A DNA stretch of 53,928 bases, from assembly GCA_046160865.1 (NCBI GenBank), contig JBJXHG010000165.1, positions 1 to 53,928 on the forward strand, written 5' to 3'. Made by a program: the position numbers and the translations under genes. The notes beneath the pieces were generated by a model that saw only the letters and a list, made by a program, of their open reading frames with translations, made no database searches and was not told the origin of the DNA. The stretch is from JBJXHG01 sp046160865. Its GTDB lineage: Bacteria; Planctomycetota; UBA1135; GCA-002686595. Below, piece after piece: positions 8,549 through 17,279 of the stretch (the first letter of the stretch is position 1; each line of letters begins with the position of its first letter).

Positions 8549-11311
8549 TCAGTCCTCGAGCTCGCCCTCGCCGTAGTTGCCGGGCCCCCCCCCAACGCTC
8601 GCGCATCCGGCTTCGACCGTGTAGTCGTACCCCGTCGGCGGATTCCGAATCGAGCCTTCCACCGTGTCGAACGTGAACTGGTCCTTCTTGAACTTCGGCG
8701 TGCACTGCGTGAACAGCGGTGCCATCCACAACGCGACGACGCGCGTTCCGTCGCACAAACCTGGCCCCTCGCACGACAAGCGCGACTCGAACAGCATCGC
8801 TTGATAGTAGTCGAGCACGTCTTCTTCGTGGTGCGCACCACCGGCACCGTTGAACGCGACCGGTCCAGGCCAGATCGAGCTGCACGGAGCCGGCGTCCCG
8901 AGATAGCCCTTGTACGGCTGGAGCTCGAGTGATGCCTTCGCATACGTCACCGGATCGGCCGTCGTGATTTGACGCAGCTTGGCAAATCCCGCCGGAGTCG
9001 CCGCGGATAGGTGTCGACCACCGCCCGGCAAGTACGCTCCGAAACGCCGGCCGGACATGTCGATCACGCGCGACTCGTCCGCCGTCACCGGCGTGTACAC
9101 CGTCGAGATGAAGCCTTCGTCATTCCGCGACGGATTCGTCACGGTCAGAGGCAGGGTACCGGCCACCGCCGTGACCCCCACCGTCGTTTTCATCTGGATG
9201 CCCTCGTTCGGCAGCCCCTTCTTCGTCCAAGCAAGCTGCATCGTGAGCATACGATTCGCCGAGCTCGGCACTCCACTCACGAGCCCATCCGTGCGCCCGA
9301 ACTGAATCACCGTCGCACACAGCATGTCGCGGTTGAAGTCGAAGCCGAGCTGATAGTCGCTCCCGTAGTAAGTCGGTGCGGTGGGCTCGAGAGCCAGCAC
9401 TGGACCGTCGAACACGCCGAAGTCGCACCCCGGCAAAACCACGACTCCATGCGCGCTCCGCTCCACGAGCGGACTCATGAGGCCGTCGAGGAGATAGTAG
9501 ACGCGAGAGTCACTCGCGTTCACGGCGATCGTCGGATCGCCGAAGAAAGCGCGCAGGAAGATCGTGACCTGCGCGGAGTTGAATGGAGTGGTTCCTATCA
9601 CGTCGTCCCAATCCAACGTCCCGCCGTTGGTGACGAGCGAGACGAGCTTCGTTCCGATGGAACGCAACTCGGTCGAGTCCTGCCGCGGGGTCTTCGAAAG
9701 CAGCAGGTTGCCCAGGAATACGGCGTCGAAGTCCTGCGTGAGTACCGTCGTCGTGCCGGACTCGATCGTCGCGCGTAGCACGATGTCGTGACGAATCGTC
9801 GGCTCGATCGTGTCGTCGCCGTACGCGTTCCAATCGACGTGCTTCTCGTGCTCGCACACGCGTACGCGCAGGCGCAAGTTGGTGAGGAACTCAGCGCCAA
9901 GCGTGCCGGCCGGTGCCGTGCGGGCGACGAGCGCGTCGCGCTGTGCCGCGGAGATCGTCAGCGTCGACCCGATGACCGGGATGTAGGTCGGTGGATTCGG
10001 GTGCAGCAACGTCGTGACGTTGTCGGGGCTCAGCGGACCGACCTCGGGCACGAGGCGATCGAACGAGTACTCGACCGTGTACGGGCTGCCGGACTTGGTC
10101 TCGTTGCGCCAACCCACGCCGCTCTGGATGGCGCCCAGGATCACGTGCTCGAAGTTCTTCACCGATGTATGGAACGTGCCTTCCGCGTCCGCCGTTTCGG
10201 CTTGGAAGTTCGGCGTGACGAGGTTGCTGCCGGGCGTGAACGTGCCGTCCTCCTCGCACGTGCCTTGATCGATGCTCGAGATCGCGCTGTGCGCATTCGA
10301 GAGCACGGTCTGGAGCTTCGATTGCGAGACGTTGCCGACGATCTTCTGATATACGGCGTTGGCGACCGGCCCGACGACCCCGTTGGCCGTGAAGCGCGCG
10401 TTCTGGCGCGCTCCATTGAGGTTCATGCGAGAGCCCGTTCGCGACAGATACGGTCGCCAGTATTGCTCGAGGCACACCTTCAGGCTTTGCGAGACTTCGA
10501 TGTTGGTGAAGTCGGCCAGACGCTGCGTGAGGTTCTTGCCGTTGATTACGACATTGCCCAGCGCGAAGACGGTGTTCGCCGATGCGAGTGACGTCGACTC
10601 GAGCTCGCGCTGAACGACTCCGAGCGTCGCGGGCGGAGTAACTACCACGGAAACGTCACCGCCGGGCAGGAACGTGATCGTGCCCTGGAACTGGAGGTTC
10701 TTGTAATAGAACTTCATGTCGCGTTTCTCGCGATCCGAGCACAGACCGTCCGGCTCGCCGATGTAGGCGAGAATCTCGAGCTCGGCGAGCACGCCGGCTT
10801 CCGCGACACTGAGAACGAAGCTCTGGGTCGTGTTCGTGATCGGGTTGAGGACGATCGGATCGGTGGCGAACGTGTAGTACGTCAAGATGCTCGCGTCCGG
10901 CACGATCAGATCCACCCGACCCTCGTCGAGATCGCACCCCAAACCGAACAGCTCGAAGATGCCTTGGACGATGTCGTAGAGCCACTCCGCGTTCTGCTCG
11001 ATCCACGCCATCGCGTCGTCGTACGCGTCTTCGAGCCACGAGTCCAAGAAATCGAAGCCTTCCTGGATTTTGTCCATGTGCAAATGGATGTCACCGGCAA
11101 GGAAAGTGCCGGTGCGCTCCGACAGCGACGCGGACAGATCGTCACGTAAGTCGTCATAGAAGCTTTTATGGATAGAGATCCCGCTGACAACGGTCGCAGA
11201 CTGCACTTCGGGACCCTGGGCAGACGAGTGATTCGGCAGCGCCAGCGCGCCGAGCAGCATTGCCGCTGCCAGCACGCCGCCCCTGTGAATAGACGGCAAT
11301 CGAGTACGCAT
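8549..11311 (-). CDS. Large secreted protein of unknown function
   Basis: About 920 aa from ATG 11311, which has a purine-rich site (AGAAGGAAG) upstream and opens a signal peptide (MRTRLPSIHRGGVLAAAMLL...SSAQ). I do not recognise any domain. The N-terminal ~130 mature residues look helical and amphipathic (SFYDDLRDDLSASLSE, MDKIQEGFDFLDSWLEDAY). The rest is mixed alpha/beta with scattered cysteines and no repeats I can define. The C-terminus is acidic (GNYGEGELED). A run of nine G/C bases at 8585-8593 lies 12 codons before the stop and encodes Gly-Gly-Gly-Pro. An ECF sigma gene lies 102 nt upstream on the same strand and may control it. It is followed by a clear terminator. Confidence 0.8.
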   Translation of the reverse strand: MRTRLPSIHRGGVLAAAMLLGALALPNHSSAQGPEVQSATVVSGISIHKSFYDDLRDDLSASLSERTGTFLAGDIHLHMDKIQEGFDFLDSWLEDAYDDAMAWIEQNAEWLYDIVQGIFELFGLGCDLDEGRVDLIVPDASILTYYTFATDPIVLNPITNTTQSFVLSVAEAGVLAELEILAYIGEPDGLCSDREKRDMKFYYKNLQFQGTITFLPGGDVSVVVTPPATLGVVQRELESTSLASANTVFALGNVVINGKNLTQRLADFTNIEVSQSLKVCLEQYWRPYLSRTGSRMNLNGARQNARFTANGVVGPVANAVYQKIVGNVSQSKLQTVLSNAHSAISSIDQGTCEEDGTFTPGSNLVTPNFQAETADAEGTFHTSVKNFEHVILGAIQSGVGWRNETKSGSPYTVEYSFDRLVPEVGPLSPDNVTTLLHPNPPTYIPVIGSTLTISAAQRDALVARTAPAGTLGAEFLTNLRLRVRVCEHEKHVDWNAYGDDTIEPTIRHDIVLRATIESGTTTVLTQDFDAVFLGNLLLSKTPRQDSTELRSIGTKLVSLVTNGGTLDWDDVIGTTPFNSAQVTIFLRAFFGDPTIAVNASDSRVYYLLDGLMSPLVERSAHGVVVLPGCDFGVFDGPVLALEPTAPTYYGSDYQLGFDFNRDMLCATVIQFGRTDGLVSGVPSSANRMLTMQLAWTKKGLPNEGIQMKTTVGVTAVAGTLPLTVTNPSRNDEGFISTVYTPVTADESRVIDMSGRRFGAYLPGGGRHLSAATPAGFAKLRQITTADPVTYAKASLELQPYKGYLGTPAPCSSIWPGPVAFNGAGGAHHEEDVLDYYQAMLFESRLSCEGPGLCDGTRVVALWMAPLFTQCTPKFKKDQFTFDTVEGSIRNPPTGYDYTVEAGCASVGGGPGNYGEGELED

Positions 11312-11412
11312 AACGCATCTTCCTTCTGAGTCGAGCGATCGGTTCACGCGCGCCACTGTGGTTTGCGCGGTACGTCACTGCTCGCGTTCGTGGCGCGGCA
11401 CGCGCTCGGCGC

Positions 11413-11976
11413 TCACGATTCCGGCGGAATATTCGTGCGCCTCGAGGATGCCGGCGTGCTCCCGTAATCGGAGTGACGCCACGCCGAACCACGCACGACG
11501 CCCGCGCGGAGTGCACGCACCCCCCGCTTGACGCGCCAGCGCACCGTCGCTGCGGGGATCCCGACCTTTCTCGCGATCTGCGCCGACGTCAGACCGTCGG
11601 CGTAGTACATCCACAGCGTCGAGCGATACGGTTCGCGCATCTGCTCGAGCGCACGGTGGATCGCCATGCGCCGCTCGTCCTCTTCCAGCCCCGACTCCGG
11701 CGGCATTTCGCCGCTCGCGACGCGACCACCGAAGGCCTCGTGCTCACGGTGCCGCGTGATCGCCCGAATGCTCTGGATCATCTCGTGCCGCAACACCGTG
11801 CGTAGCCACGCGCGCATGCACGTCGAGCGCGTCGGCGGATGGCGCATCGCGTTCATCCACGTGTTCTGAACGGCGTCGTCGGCGGCGTGCGGATCCCGAG
11901 TGAGCGTGCGCGCCAGCCGTTCGAGCCACGAACGGTGCGCCAAGAGCTCTTCGATGCAGATTCGGCTGTCGCTCAC
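11413..11976 (-). CDS. ECF-type RNA polymerase sigma factor
   Basis: 187 aa from GTG 11976 (VSDSRICIEELLAHRSWL). The open frame upstream to 12306 is Arg/Ser-rich and unlike sigma factors, so I exclude it. Region 2 is LTRDPHAADDAVQNTWMNAM with a divergent core-binding helix. Region 4 is REPYRSTLWMYYADGLTSAQIARKVGIPAATVRWRVKRGVRALRAG, here as separate motifs REPYRSTLWMYYADG and IPAATVRWRVKRG, a canonical helix-turn-helix. No anti-sigma gene is adjacent. The only gene downstream on its strand is the 920-aa secreted protein, separated by about 100 nt, suggesting a dedicated sigma/secreted-protein pair. The 270 nt between this gene and the P-type ATPase gene hold the divergent promoters; no operator is evident. 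Confidence 0.85.
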   Translation of the reverse strand: MSDSRICIEELLAHRSWLERLARTLTRDPHAADDAVQNTWMNAMRHPPTRSTCMRAWLRTVLRHEMIQSIRAITRHREHEAFGGRVASGEMPPESGLEEDERRMAIHRALEQMREPYRSTLWMYYADGLTSAQIARKVGIPAATVRWRVKRGVRALRAGVVRGSAWRHSDYGSTPASSRRTNIPPES

Positions 11977-12247
11977 CGCGTTCGAGCGGGATGGATCGGC
12001 GACCCGAGTTGCGCCGTGTGCGCCTCGGGTCCACGTCCCGCGTGTCCTGCGTGCGTGGCCGGAGCACGCGCGAGCGGCGAAAGATTCTCGCGGAAACCGC
12101 TGATTCCGTGGGCGCGCGTGCTGACGCGACGATCCGCCACGTGCCGCAGAGACCTGCGCTTCGCAGCTATACTCCCGCGCTCGAGAGCCGCGGCGGGCCG
12201 CGTTCGCGCACGGATTGCGGGTCAGCGAGCTCGTTCCATATTCCGGC

Positions 12248-14536
12248 ATGACCACGCACACGGAAGTCGTCGATCCGGTCTGCGGCATGCGCATCGATCC
12301 GGCCACGGCGGCTGGATCGCACGTCCACGATGGCGTGACTTTCCATTTCTGCGCGCAGAGCTGCCTCGAGCGCTTTCGCGCGGATCCCGCGCGCTACCTG
12401 CGCGCGGGCGGTGCGGATCCGAGCGCACACACGACCGATTCCAGCGCGCGCTACACGTGCCCGATGCACCCCGAGATCGTGCAAGACGGACCGGGCAGTT
12501 GTCCGCTGTGCGGCATGGCGCTCGAGCCCGTCGTGCCGACGGCCGATGCCGGACCGACCGTCGAAGAGCGCGACATGACGCGCCGCTTCGCGATCACCGC
12601 CGTGCTCGGCGCACTGGTGGTCGCACTCGGCATGGCGGAGATGTCGCCCGCCCTCGCTGCCCTCGCGAGGCCGAGTGTGCTCGCGTGGGTTCAGCTCGCG
12701 CTCGCGACGCCGGTCGTGGTGTGGGGCGCACTGCCGTTCTTCGGACGCGGGTTGGATTCGGTCCGTGCACGCAGCGCGAACATGTTCACGCTCATCGCGC
12801 TCGGGATCGGCGCGGCGTTCGGCTGGAGCGTGTTCGCGACTCTGTCGGGACGCGCGGACGGACACGCGGGGCTGCCGCTCTACTTCGAAGCGGCCGCGGC
12901 GATCACCGTGCTCACGTTGCTCGGACAAGTACTGGAGTTGCGCGCACGACGCCGCACCGGCGATGCGCTGCGCGCGCTGATCGCGCTCGCTCCGAAGCGC
13001 GCGCGCAGGATCTTCGCCGCCGGCGTCGAGGCCGATGTCCCGTTGGAAAGCGTCGTCGTGAACGATCGCCTGCGCTTGCGGCCGGGTGAGAAGGTGCCGG
13101 TCGACGCGATCGTCGTCGAGGGCCAGAGCGCGATCGACGAATCGATGCTCACCGGCGAGTCGCTGCCCGTCGAGAAGCGCGCCGGCGATCGCGTGTCCGC
13201 CGGCACGCTCAACGGGTCCGGCTCGCTCGTGCTGCGCGCAGAGCACGTCGGCGCCGCCACGTTGCTCGCGCAGATCGTGCGGCTCGTCGGGGAAGCGCAG
13301 CGCAGTCGCGCGCGCGTGCAGCGCGTCGCCGACCGCGTGGCCGCCGTGTTCGTGCCGATCGTGCTCGCGGTTTCCGCCGCGAGCTTCGCGGTCTGGATCT
13401 CGGTGGGGCCAGAGCCGCGCGTCGCGCATGCGCTGACGAGCGCGATCGCGGTGCTCATCATCGCGTGCCCGTGCGCGCTCGGACTCGCGACGCCGATGTC
13501 TGTGATGGTCGGAGTCGGCCGCGGTGCGCGCGCGGGCGTGCTCGTGCGCGACGCCGACGCGTTGGAGGCGCTCGCTTCGATCGACACGCTGGTGGTCGAC
13601 AAGACCGGCACGCTGACGGAAGGCCGGCCGAAGCTGGTCGCGGCGGAAGCGCTCGAACCCGAGCGAGAGCGCGAGCTCGTAGCCCTCGCCGCCGCGCTCG
13701 AGCGCGCGAGCGAGCATCCTCTCGCAGCGGCGGTCGTCGCCGGCGCGCAGTCGCGCGGCATCGAGCTCGCACGTGTCGACGACTTCGACTCGATCGCCGG
13801 CAAAGGGGTGCGCGGTCGCGCCGGCGCGCGCAACGTGCTGCTCGGAACTGCGGCGTTCCTCGCAGAGTCGGGCATCGATACGCACGCGCTCGCCGCCGGT
13901 GCCGACACGCACCGTCGCGAAGGCCGCACGGTGATCTTCGTCGCCATCGACGGCCGTGCGGCCGGCGTCCTCGCAGTCGCCGACGAGCTGAAGACTTCCG
14001 CGCGCGAAGTGCTCGAAAGCCTGCGCGCGGACGGCGTCCGCATCGTGCTCGCGACCGGCGACTCGCGCGCAACGGCGGAAGCGATCGCGCGGCGCGTCGG
14101 CGTGGAAGAAGTGCACGCCGAGATGCTGCCGGCGCAGAAGGCCGAGCTCGTCTCGCGCTTGCGCAGTGCAGGACGCCGGGTCGCGATGGCCGGCGACGGC
14201 GTGAACGATGCGCCGGCGCTCGCGGCGGCGGACGTCGGCGTCGCGATGGGCACGGGCACGGACGTCGCCATCGAAAGTGCGGGCATCACGCTCGTGCGCG
14301 GCGACTTGCGCGGCGTGCTGCGCGCCCGGCGACTCGCCCGCGCCACGCTCGGCAACATCCGTCAGAACCTGTTCTTCGCCTTCGTCTACAACGCGCTCGG
14401 TGTGCCTATCGCAGCCGGCGTGCTCTACCCGCTGACGGGTTGGATGCTCTCGCCGATGATCGCGAGCGCCGCGATGAGCTTGTCGTCGGTGTCGGTCATC
14501 GTGAACGCGCTGCGCTTGCGCAGGCTCGAGATATGA
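12248..14536 (+). CDS. copA: Copper-type P1B ATPase with YHS and metal-binding N-terminus
   Basis: 762 aa from ATG 12248 (MTTHTEVVDPVCGM). An N-terminal YHS domain (VDPVCGM, FCAQSCLERF) is followed by a heavy-metal-binding domain (YTCPMHPEI, GSCPLCGMAL), replacing the usual ferredoxin-like HMA domain. The P1B core is complete: membrane helices, TGES phosphatase loop, transport motif CPC (Cys ~407 and 409), DKTGT with phosphorylated Asp ~451, the conserved HP of SEHPLA, and GDGVNDAPAL. CPC-type pumps with this N-terminus export Cu(+) (or silver) from the cytoplasm. It reads toward and ends 12 nt from the convergent RnfD-Sel1 gene. No chaperone or copper sensor is adjacent, so regulation cannot be judged. 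The Cu assignment is from family and the exact metal is not proven. Confidence 0.93.
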   Translation: MTTHTEVVDPVCGMRIDPATAAGSHVHDGVTFHFCAQSCLERFRADPARYLRAGGADPSAHTTDSSARYTCPMHPEIVQDGPGSCPLCGMALEPVVPTADAGPTVEERDMTRRFAITAVLGALVVALGMAEMSPALAALARPSVLAWVQLALATPVVVWGALPFFGRGLDSVRARSANMFTLIALGIGAAFGWSVFATLSGRADGHAGLPLYFEAAAAITVLTLLGQVLELRARRRTGDALRALIALAPKRARRIFAAGVEADVPLESVVVNDRLRLRPGEKVPVDAIVVEGQSAIDESMLTGESLPVEKRAGDRVSAGTLNGSGSLVLRAEHVGAATLLAQIVRLVGEAQRSRARVQRVADRVAAVFVPIVLAVSAASFAVWISVGPEPRVAHALTSAIAVLIIACPCALGLATPMSVMVGVGRGARAGVLVRDADALEALASIDTLVVDKTGTLTEGRPKLVAAEALEPERERELVALAAALERASEHPLAAAVVAGAQSRGIELARVDDFDSIAGKGVRGRAGARNVLLGTAAFLAESGIDTHALAAGADTHRREGRTVIFVAIDGRAAGVLAVADELKTSAREVLESLRADGVRIVLATGDSRATAEAIARRVGVEEVHAEMLPAQKAELVSRLRSAGRRVAMAGDGVNDAPALAAADVGVAMGTGTDVAIESAGITLVRGDLRGVLRARRLARATLGNIRQNLFFAFVYNALGVPIAAGVLYPLTGWMLSPMIASAAMSLSSVSVIVNALRLRRLEI

Positions 14537-14548
14537 CCGGGGCGGCGC

Positions 14549-16522
14549 TCATTCGGACGGCGGATTCGTCGTGTTCGCGGCGTATCCAGGCGTCGTCGAT
14601 ACCGCCAGCATGTCGGCCGTCAGCACCGGTTGCGCGGCGGACTGCTTCAACGCCGCGCACGCGCGCTCCGAGCCGAGCGCGCACGCCTTTTGCCAGTACG
14701 CGAGCGCCTTCTGCGAGTCGATCGGACCAGCGCCTCCGCGCTGTTGCAGATACGCGAGGTACAAGCAGCTCTCGCCGTCGCCCGACTCGCACGCGGCCTC
14801 GAGCAGCTGCGCGGCGCGCGTCAGGTCGACATTCGCCACGAGTCCCGCCTCCGCGAGCCGCACGAGTCCCTTGCTGGCGTCAACGCTGCCGTAGGTGCAG
14901 CCCTTCTCGTACGCCTCTCGCGCGCGCGCCGCGTCGGCGGGCCGACCCGCGCCCTTCTCGTAGGCGTAACCGATCAAGTAGCAGCTGCGGCCGTCGGTCT
15001 TTCTTCCGCACCGCCGCTCGAGCCGGTCAAGTGCGCGCGCGACGTCGGCGTCCGACTTGAACTCGCGCTGGAAGAGGAACTGCGTGGCGACGTTCGTGCA
15101 GCCGTCGACATTGCCACCTTCGCACGCCTTCCCGAACCAGTGCGCGGCGGCGGCGCGATCCTGCGGCACGATCTTGCCTTCCATGTAGACGACGCCGAGC
15201 TCGTTGCACGCGATCGGCGCGCCCTGCTCCGCGCGCGCACCGAGCATCTTGAGCAGCTTCTGGTCTGCATTCGGCTTGTCATCGATCACCGCCTGCTTCC
15301 AGAAGGCGATCGACGCACCAGGGTGTGGTGCGTCCACGTAGCCCGTCGCGAGCATCCCGGCGAACAGCACGCCCCACGCTGCGAGGTGAACCATGTTCAG
15401 CCTGTGCGGACGGAACCGAGACTCCCACACGGTGAGCCGACCGAGAGCGCCGGACTTCGTGAAGCGATCGATGGCGCGCACCGTCAAGTTGAGGATCGGG
15501 ACCGGCAGCAGCTTGTCGTAGAACTCGGGCAGGTGCATGCCCTCGAGCACTTCGTACAAGAGCACGTTGCCGAGACCGTACAGGACGCCGAAGATCACGC
15601 GTCCCGAGTTCGTCCGCGGTGACGTCGACGGATCCGTCACGAGCAAGTGCAGACCGAGGAACACCGCGATCGGGATGTTCGTCTCGATGAAGAGGAACGT
15701 GCCGTTGACGCCGGTATAGAACAGGTTGAAGAGCCAGATCGACGCCACCGCCGAGAACGTCATCAGCGTCGTGTGGAAGAAGTACTCGACGATGAGCCCG
15801 ACGCTGAAGATGTAGAGGTAGATGTGCGGCGGGTAGTTCAGCGTCTGCGCGATCTCGATGCCCCACGTGTAGTGCGTGGTGCCCGTGAAGATCAGCACCA
15901 TCGAGAAGAGCGCCAGACCGAACGCCGACGGATTGAAGATGTGCGTCGACTTGCCATCGCGCTGCCAGCGGACGAACTCTTTGCCGACCGCGCACGTCGC
16001 CACCAGCAGGAACTGGAGGATGTACAAATCGTCGCGGAACCAGATGAAGAGGTTCGTGCTCAGCGTGATCGGCAGCGGCCCGAAGCCGATGCGCCACGCG
16101 CGTCCGCGCGTCCACGAGAGCATCGCGTCCAGGATGTAGAGGAAGACGAGCTGCGCGAGGATCAGCGGCGCTTCGTGATACACCTCGCGCCAGTACCAAC
16201 CCCAGTACGCGTACACGCTGAGCTGCACGCTGCCCTGGATGTAGTGCGACTTGATCGGCGCGACGAGCTCTACGCGCAGTCGTTGTCCAAGACGCTTCGC
16301 GCGCATCCAGAGGAAGAGCTGCCACGCGACGAGCACCGCGCCGACGCTGCCGAACGCCAGCACGAGCCGCGGATTGCCGTTCACACGCGGCAGCGCCATG
16401 AAACCGAGGAAGAAGACCGTCAGCGCGATCGTGACCGTGGGGAACGCGAGCCAGCTCGGCGGCTCGCGACCCGCCCCGCCGCGTGGCTTCACTGGGCTCG
16501 TGCTGGCGGGCGCGTCCTTCAT
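14549..16522 (-). CDS. RnfD/NqrB-like membrane protein fused to Sel1 repeats
   Basis: About 657 aa from ATG 16522 (MKDAPAST). The first ~430 residues hold roughly ten hydrophobic helices with text typical of the NQR2/RnfD family: HIFNPSAFGLALFS and LLVTDPSTSPRTNSGRVIFG. The S-G-A-T flavinylation motif of NqrB/RnfD is not visible. The remaining ~220 residues form Sel1-like TPR repeats (NELGVVYMEGK, HWFGKACEGGNVDGC, YLIGYAYEKGAG, ALAYWQKACALGSERAC) with regularly spaced Cys. None of the other Rnf/Nqr subunits is in the window, so it is probably not part of a sodium/proton-pumping complex. It may be a standalone electron-transfer or quinone-linked membrane protein with an attached protein-interaction scaffold. 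The fusion is unusual. Confidence 0.8.
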   Translation of the reverse strand: MKDAPASTSPVKPRGGAGREPPSWLAFPTVTIALTVFFLGFMALPRVNGNPRLVLAFGSVGAVLVAWQLFLWMRAKRLGQRLRVELVAPIKSHYIQGSVQLSVYAYWGWYWREVYHEAPLILAQLVFLYILDAMLSWTRGRAWRIGFGPLPITLSTNLFIWFRDDLYILQFLLVATCAVGKEFVRWQRDGKSTHIFNPSAFGLALFSMVLIFTGTTHYTWGIEIAQTLNYPPHIYLYIFSVGLIVEYFFHTTLMTFSAVASIWLFNLFYTGVNGTFLFIETNIPIAVFLGLHLLVTDPSTSPRTNSGRVIFGVLYGLGNVLLYEVLEGMHLPEFYDKLLPVPILNLTVRAIDRFTKSGALGRLTVWESRFRPHRLNMVHLAAWGVLFAGMLATGYVDAPHPGASIAFWKQAVIDDKPNADQKLLKMLGARAEQGAPIACNELGVVYMEGKIVPQDRAAAAHWFGKACEGGNVDGCTNVATQFLFQREFKSDADVARALDRLERRCGRKTDGRSCYLIGYAYEKGAGRPADAARAREAYEKGCTYGSVDASKGLVRLAEAGLVANVDLTRAAQLLEAACESGDGESCLYLAYLQQRGGAGPIDSQKALAYWQKACALGSERACAALKQSAAQPVLTADMLAVSTTPGYAANTTNPPSE

Positions 16523-17279
16523 GAGGCCGCCCCTGCGCTCTGGCGGCCGAGCTCGGGCGCCGATCGTCGGGCGCACGCGGGGTGCTCGCGATCGAGCCGC
16601 GCGCGGAGCCCACGGTTCATTCGCCCCCGGATTTCACCGGGATCTCGCAGCGTCGCAGTAGCACGGTCGAGCAGCACGCAACACCTCCGTGTAAAAACCC
16701 GGCAACAAGTTCCCGTGATTCTCGGAGGGCCTCGCGATCTGTCAACCGCCGGGATGACGAATCGTGGACCGGTGTCGGTCGCGAGTCGAGCATGACGATC
16801 GCTCGGTCGCGACGGCGCTGTTCTCTATTAATAGAGGTGGCGCGCGCAATGCGTGCTCCCAACTCGCCGCGCTGCTCGTGCGTGAACGCCGCGCCATGCG
16901 ACGGCGGCACGCGACCCGCACCTGGCGCGCTGCCGGTACCGGGATAGAGTTCGATCTCGTCCGCTTCGCGCCGACCGAAGTCGCCGCGAGCTCGCGGACA
17001 TCAGCCACCCCACCGGAGGATCCTCGTGACGAAGCAAGAGTCTGCCGTCGCCGCCTCCGGCCTCGCGTAGCGCCCACGCGCAAGCGCTCCGGCCACACGC
17101 CGGACGCCACCTCGAGGCCGAGAGAGCTCGCTCGCGCTCCCGCGCACCGGGAGCGCCGCGCTTCCGGTCTGTTCGCGCGCATGGTGCCGCGCGGATCGCG
17201 AGCGCTCCGTTCGCGACGCGCGGTTCGCGTGTCGCCGCGAAATGACCACGAGCGATGGCCTTCGAACGAGGACGACGGA
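16523..17279. other. Gene-free stretch of about 750 nt
   Basis: No open frame here has protein-like composition; long frames on both strands are Arg/Ser-rich shadows. It contains the promoter sides of the divergent RnfD-Sel1 and RsgA genes. The one notable element is a 14-bp AT-rich perfect palindrome at 16823-16836, listed separately. I see no tRNA or riboswitch fold. Confidence 0.5.
16823..16836. promoter_or_regulatory. AT-rich perfect palindrome, candidate operator
   Basis: CTCTATTAATAGAG is a perfect 14-bp palindrome in a stretch that is otherwise over 65% GC. It is centred between the divergent genes for the RnfD-like protein and RsgA. The sequence and position suggest a dimeric repressor site, but no regulator gene is nearby. 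Confidence 0.35.

Noticed and set aside
12167..14116. 649-codon minus-strand frame opposite the P1B ATPase
   Set aside because: Antisense shadow of a gene with all P-type ATPase motifs.
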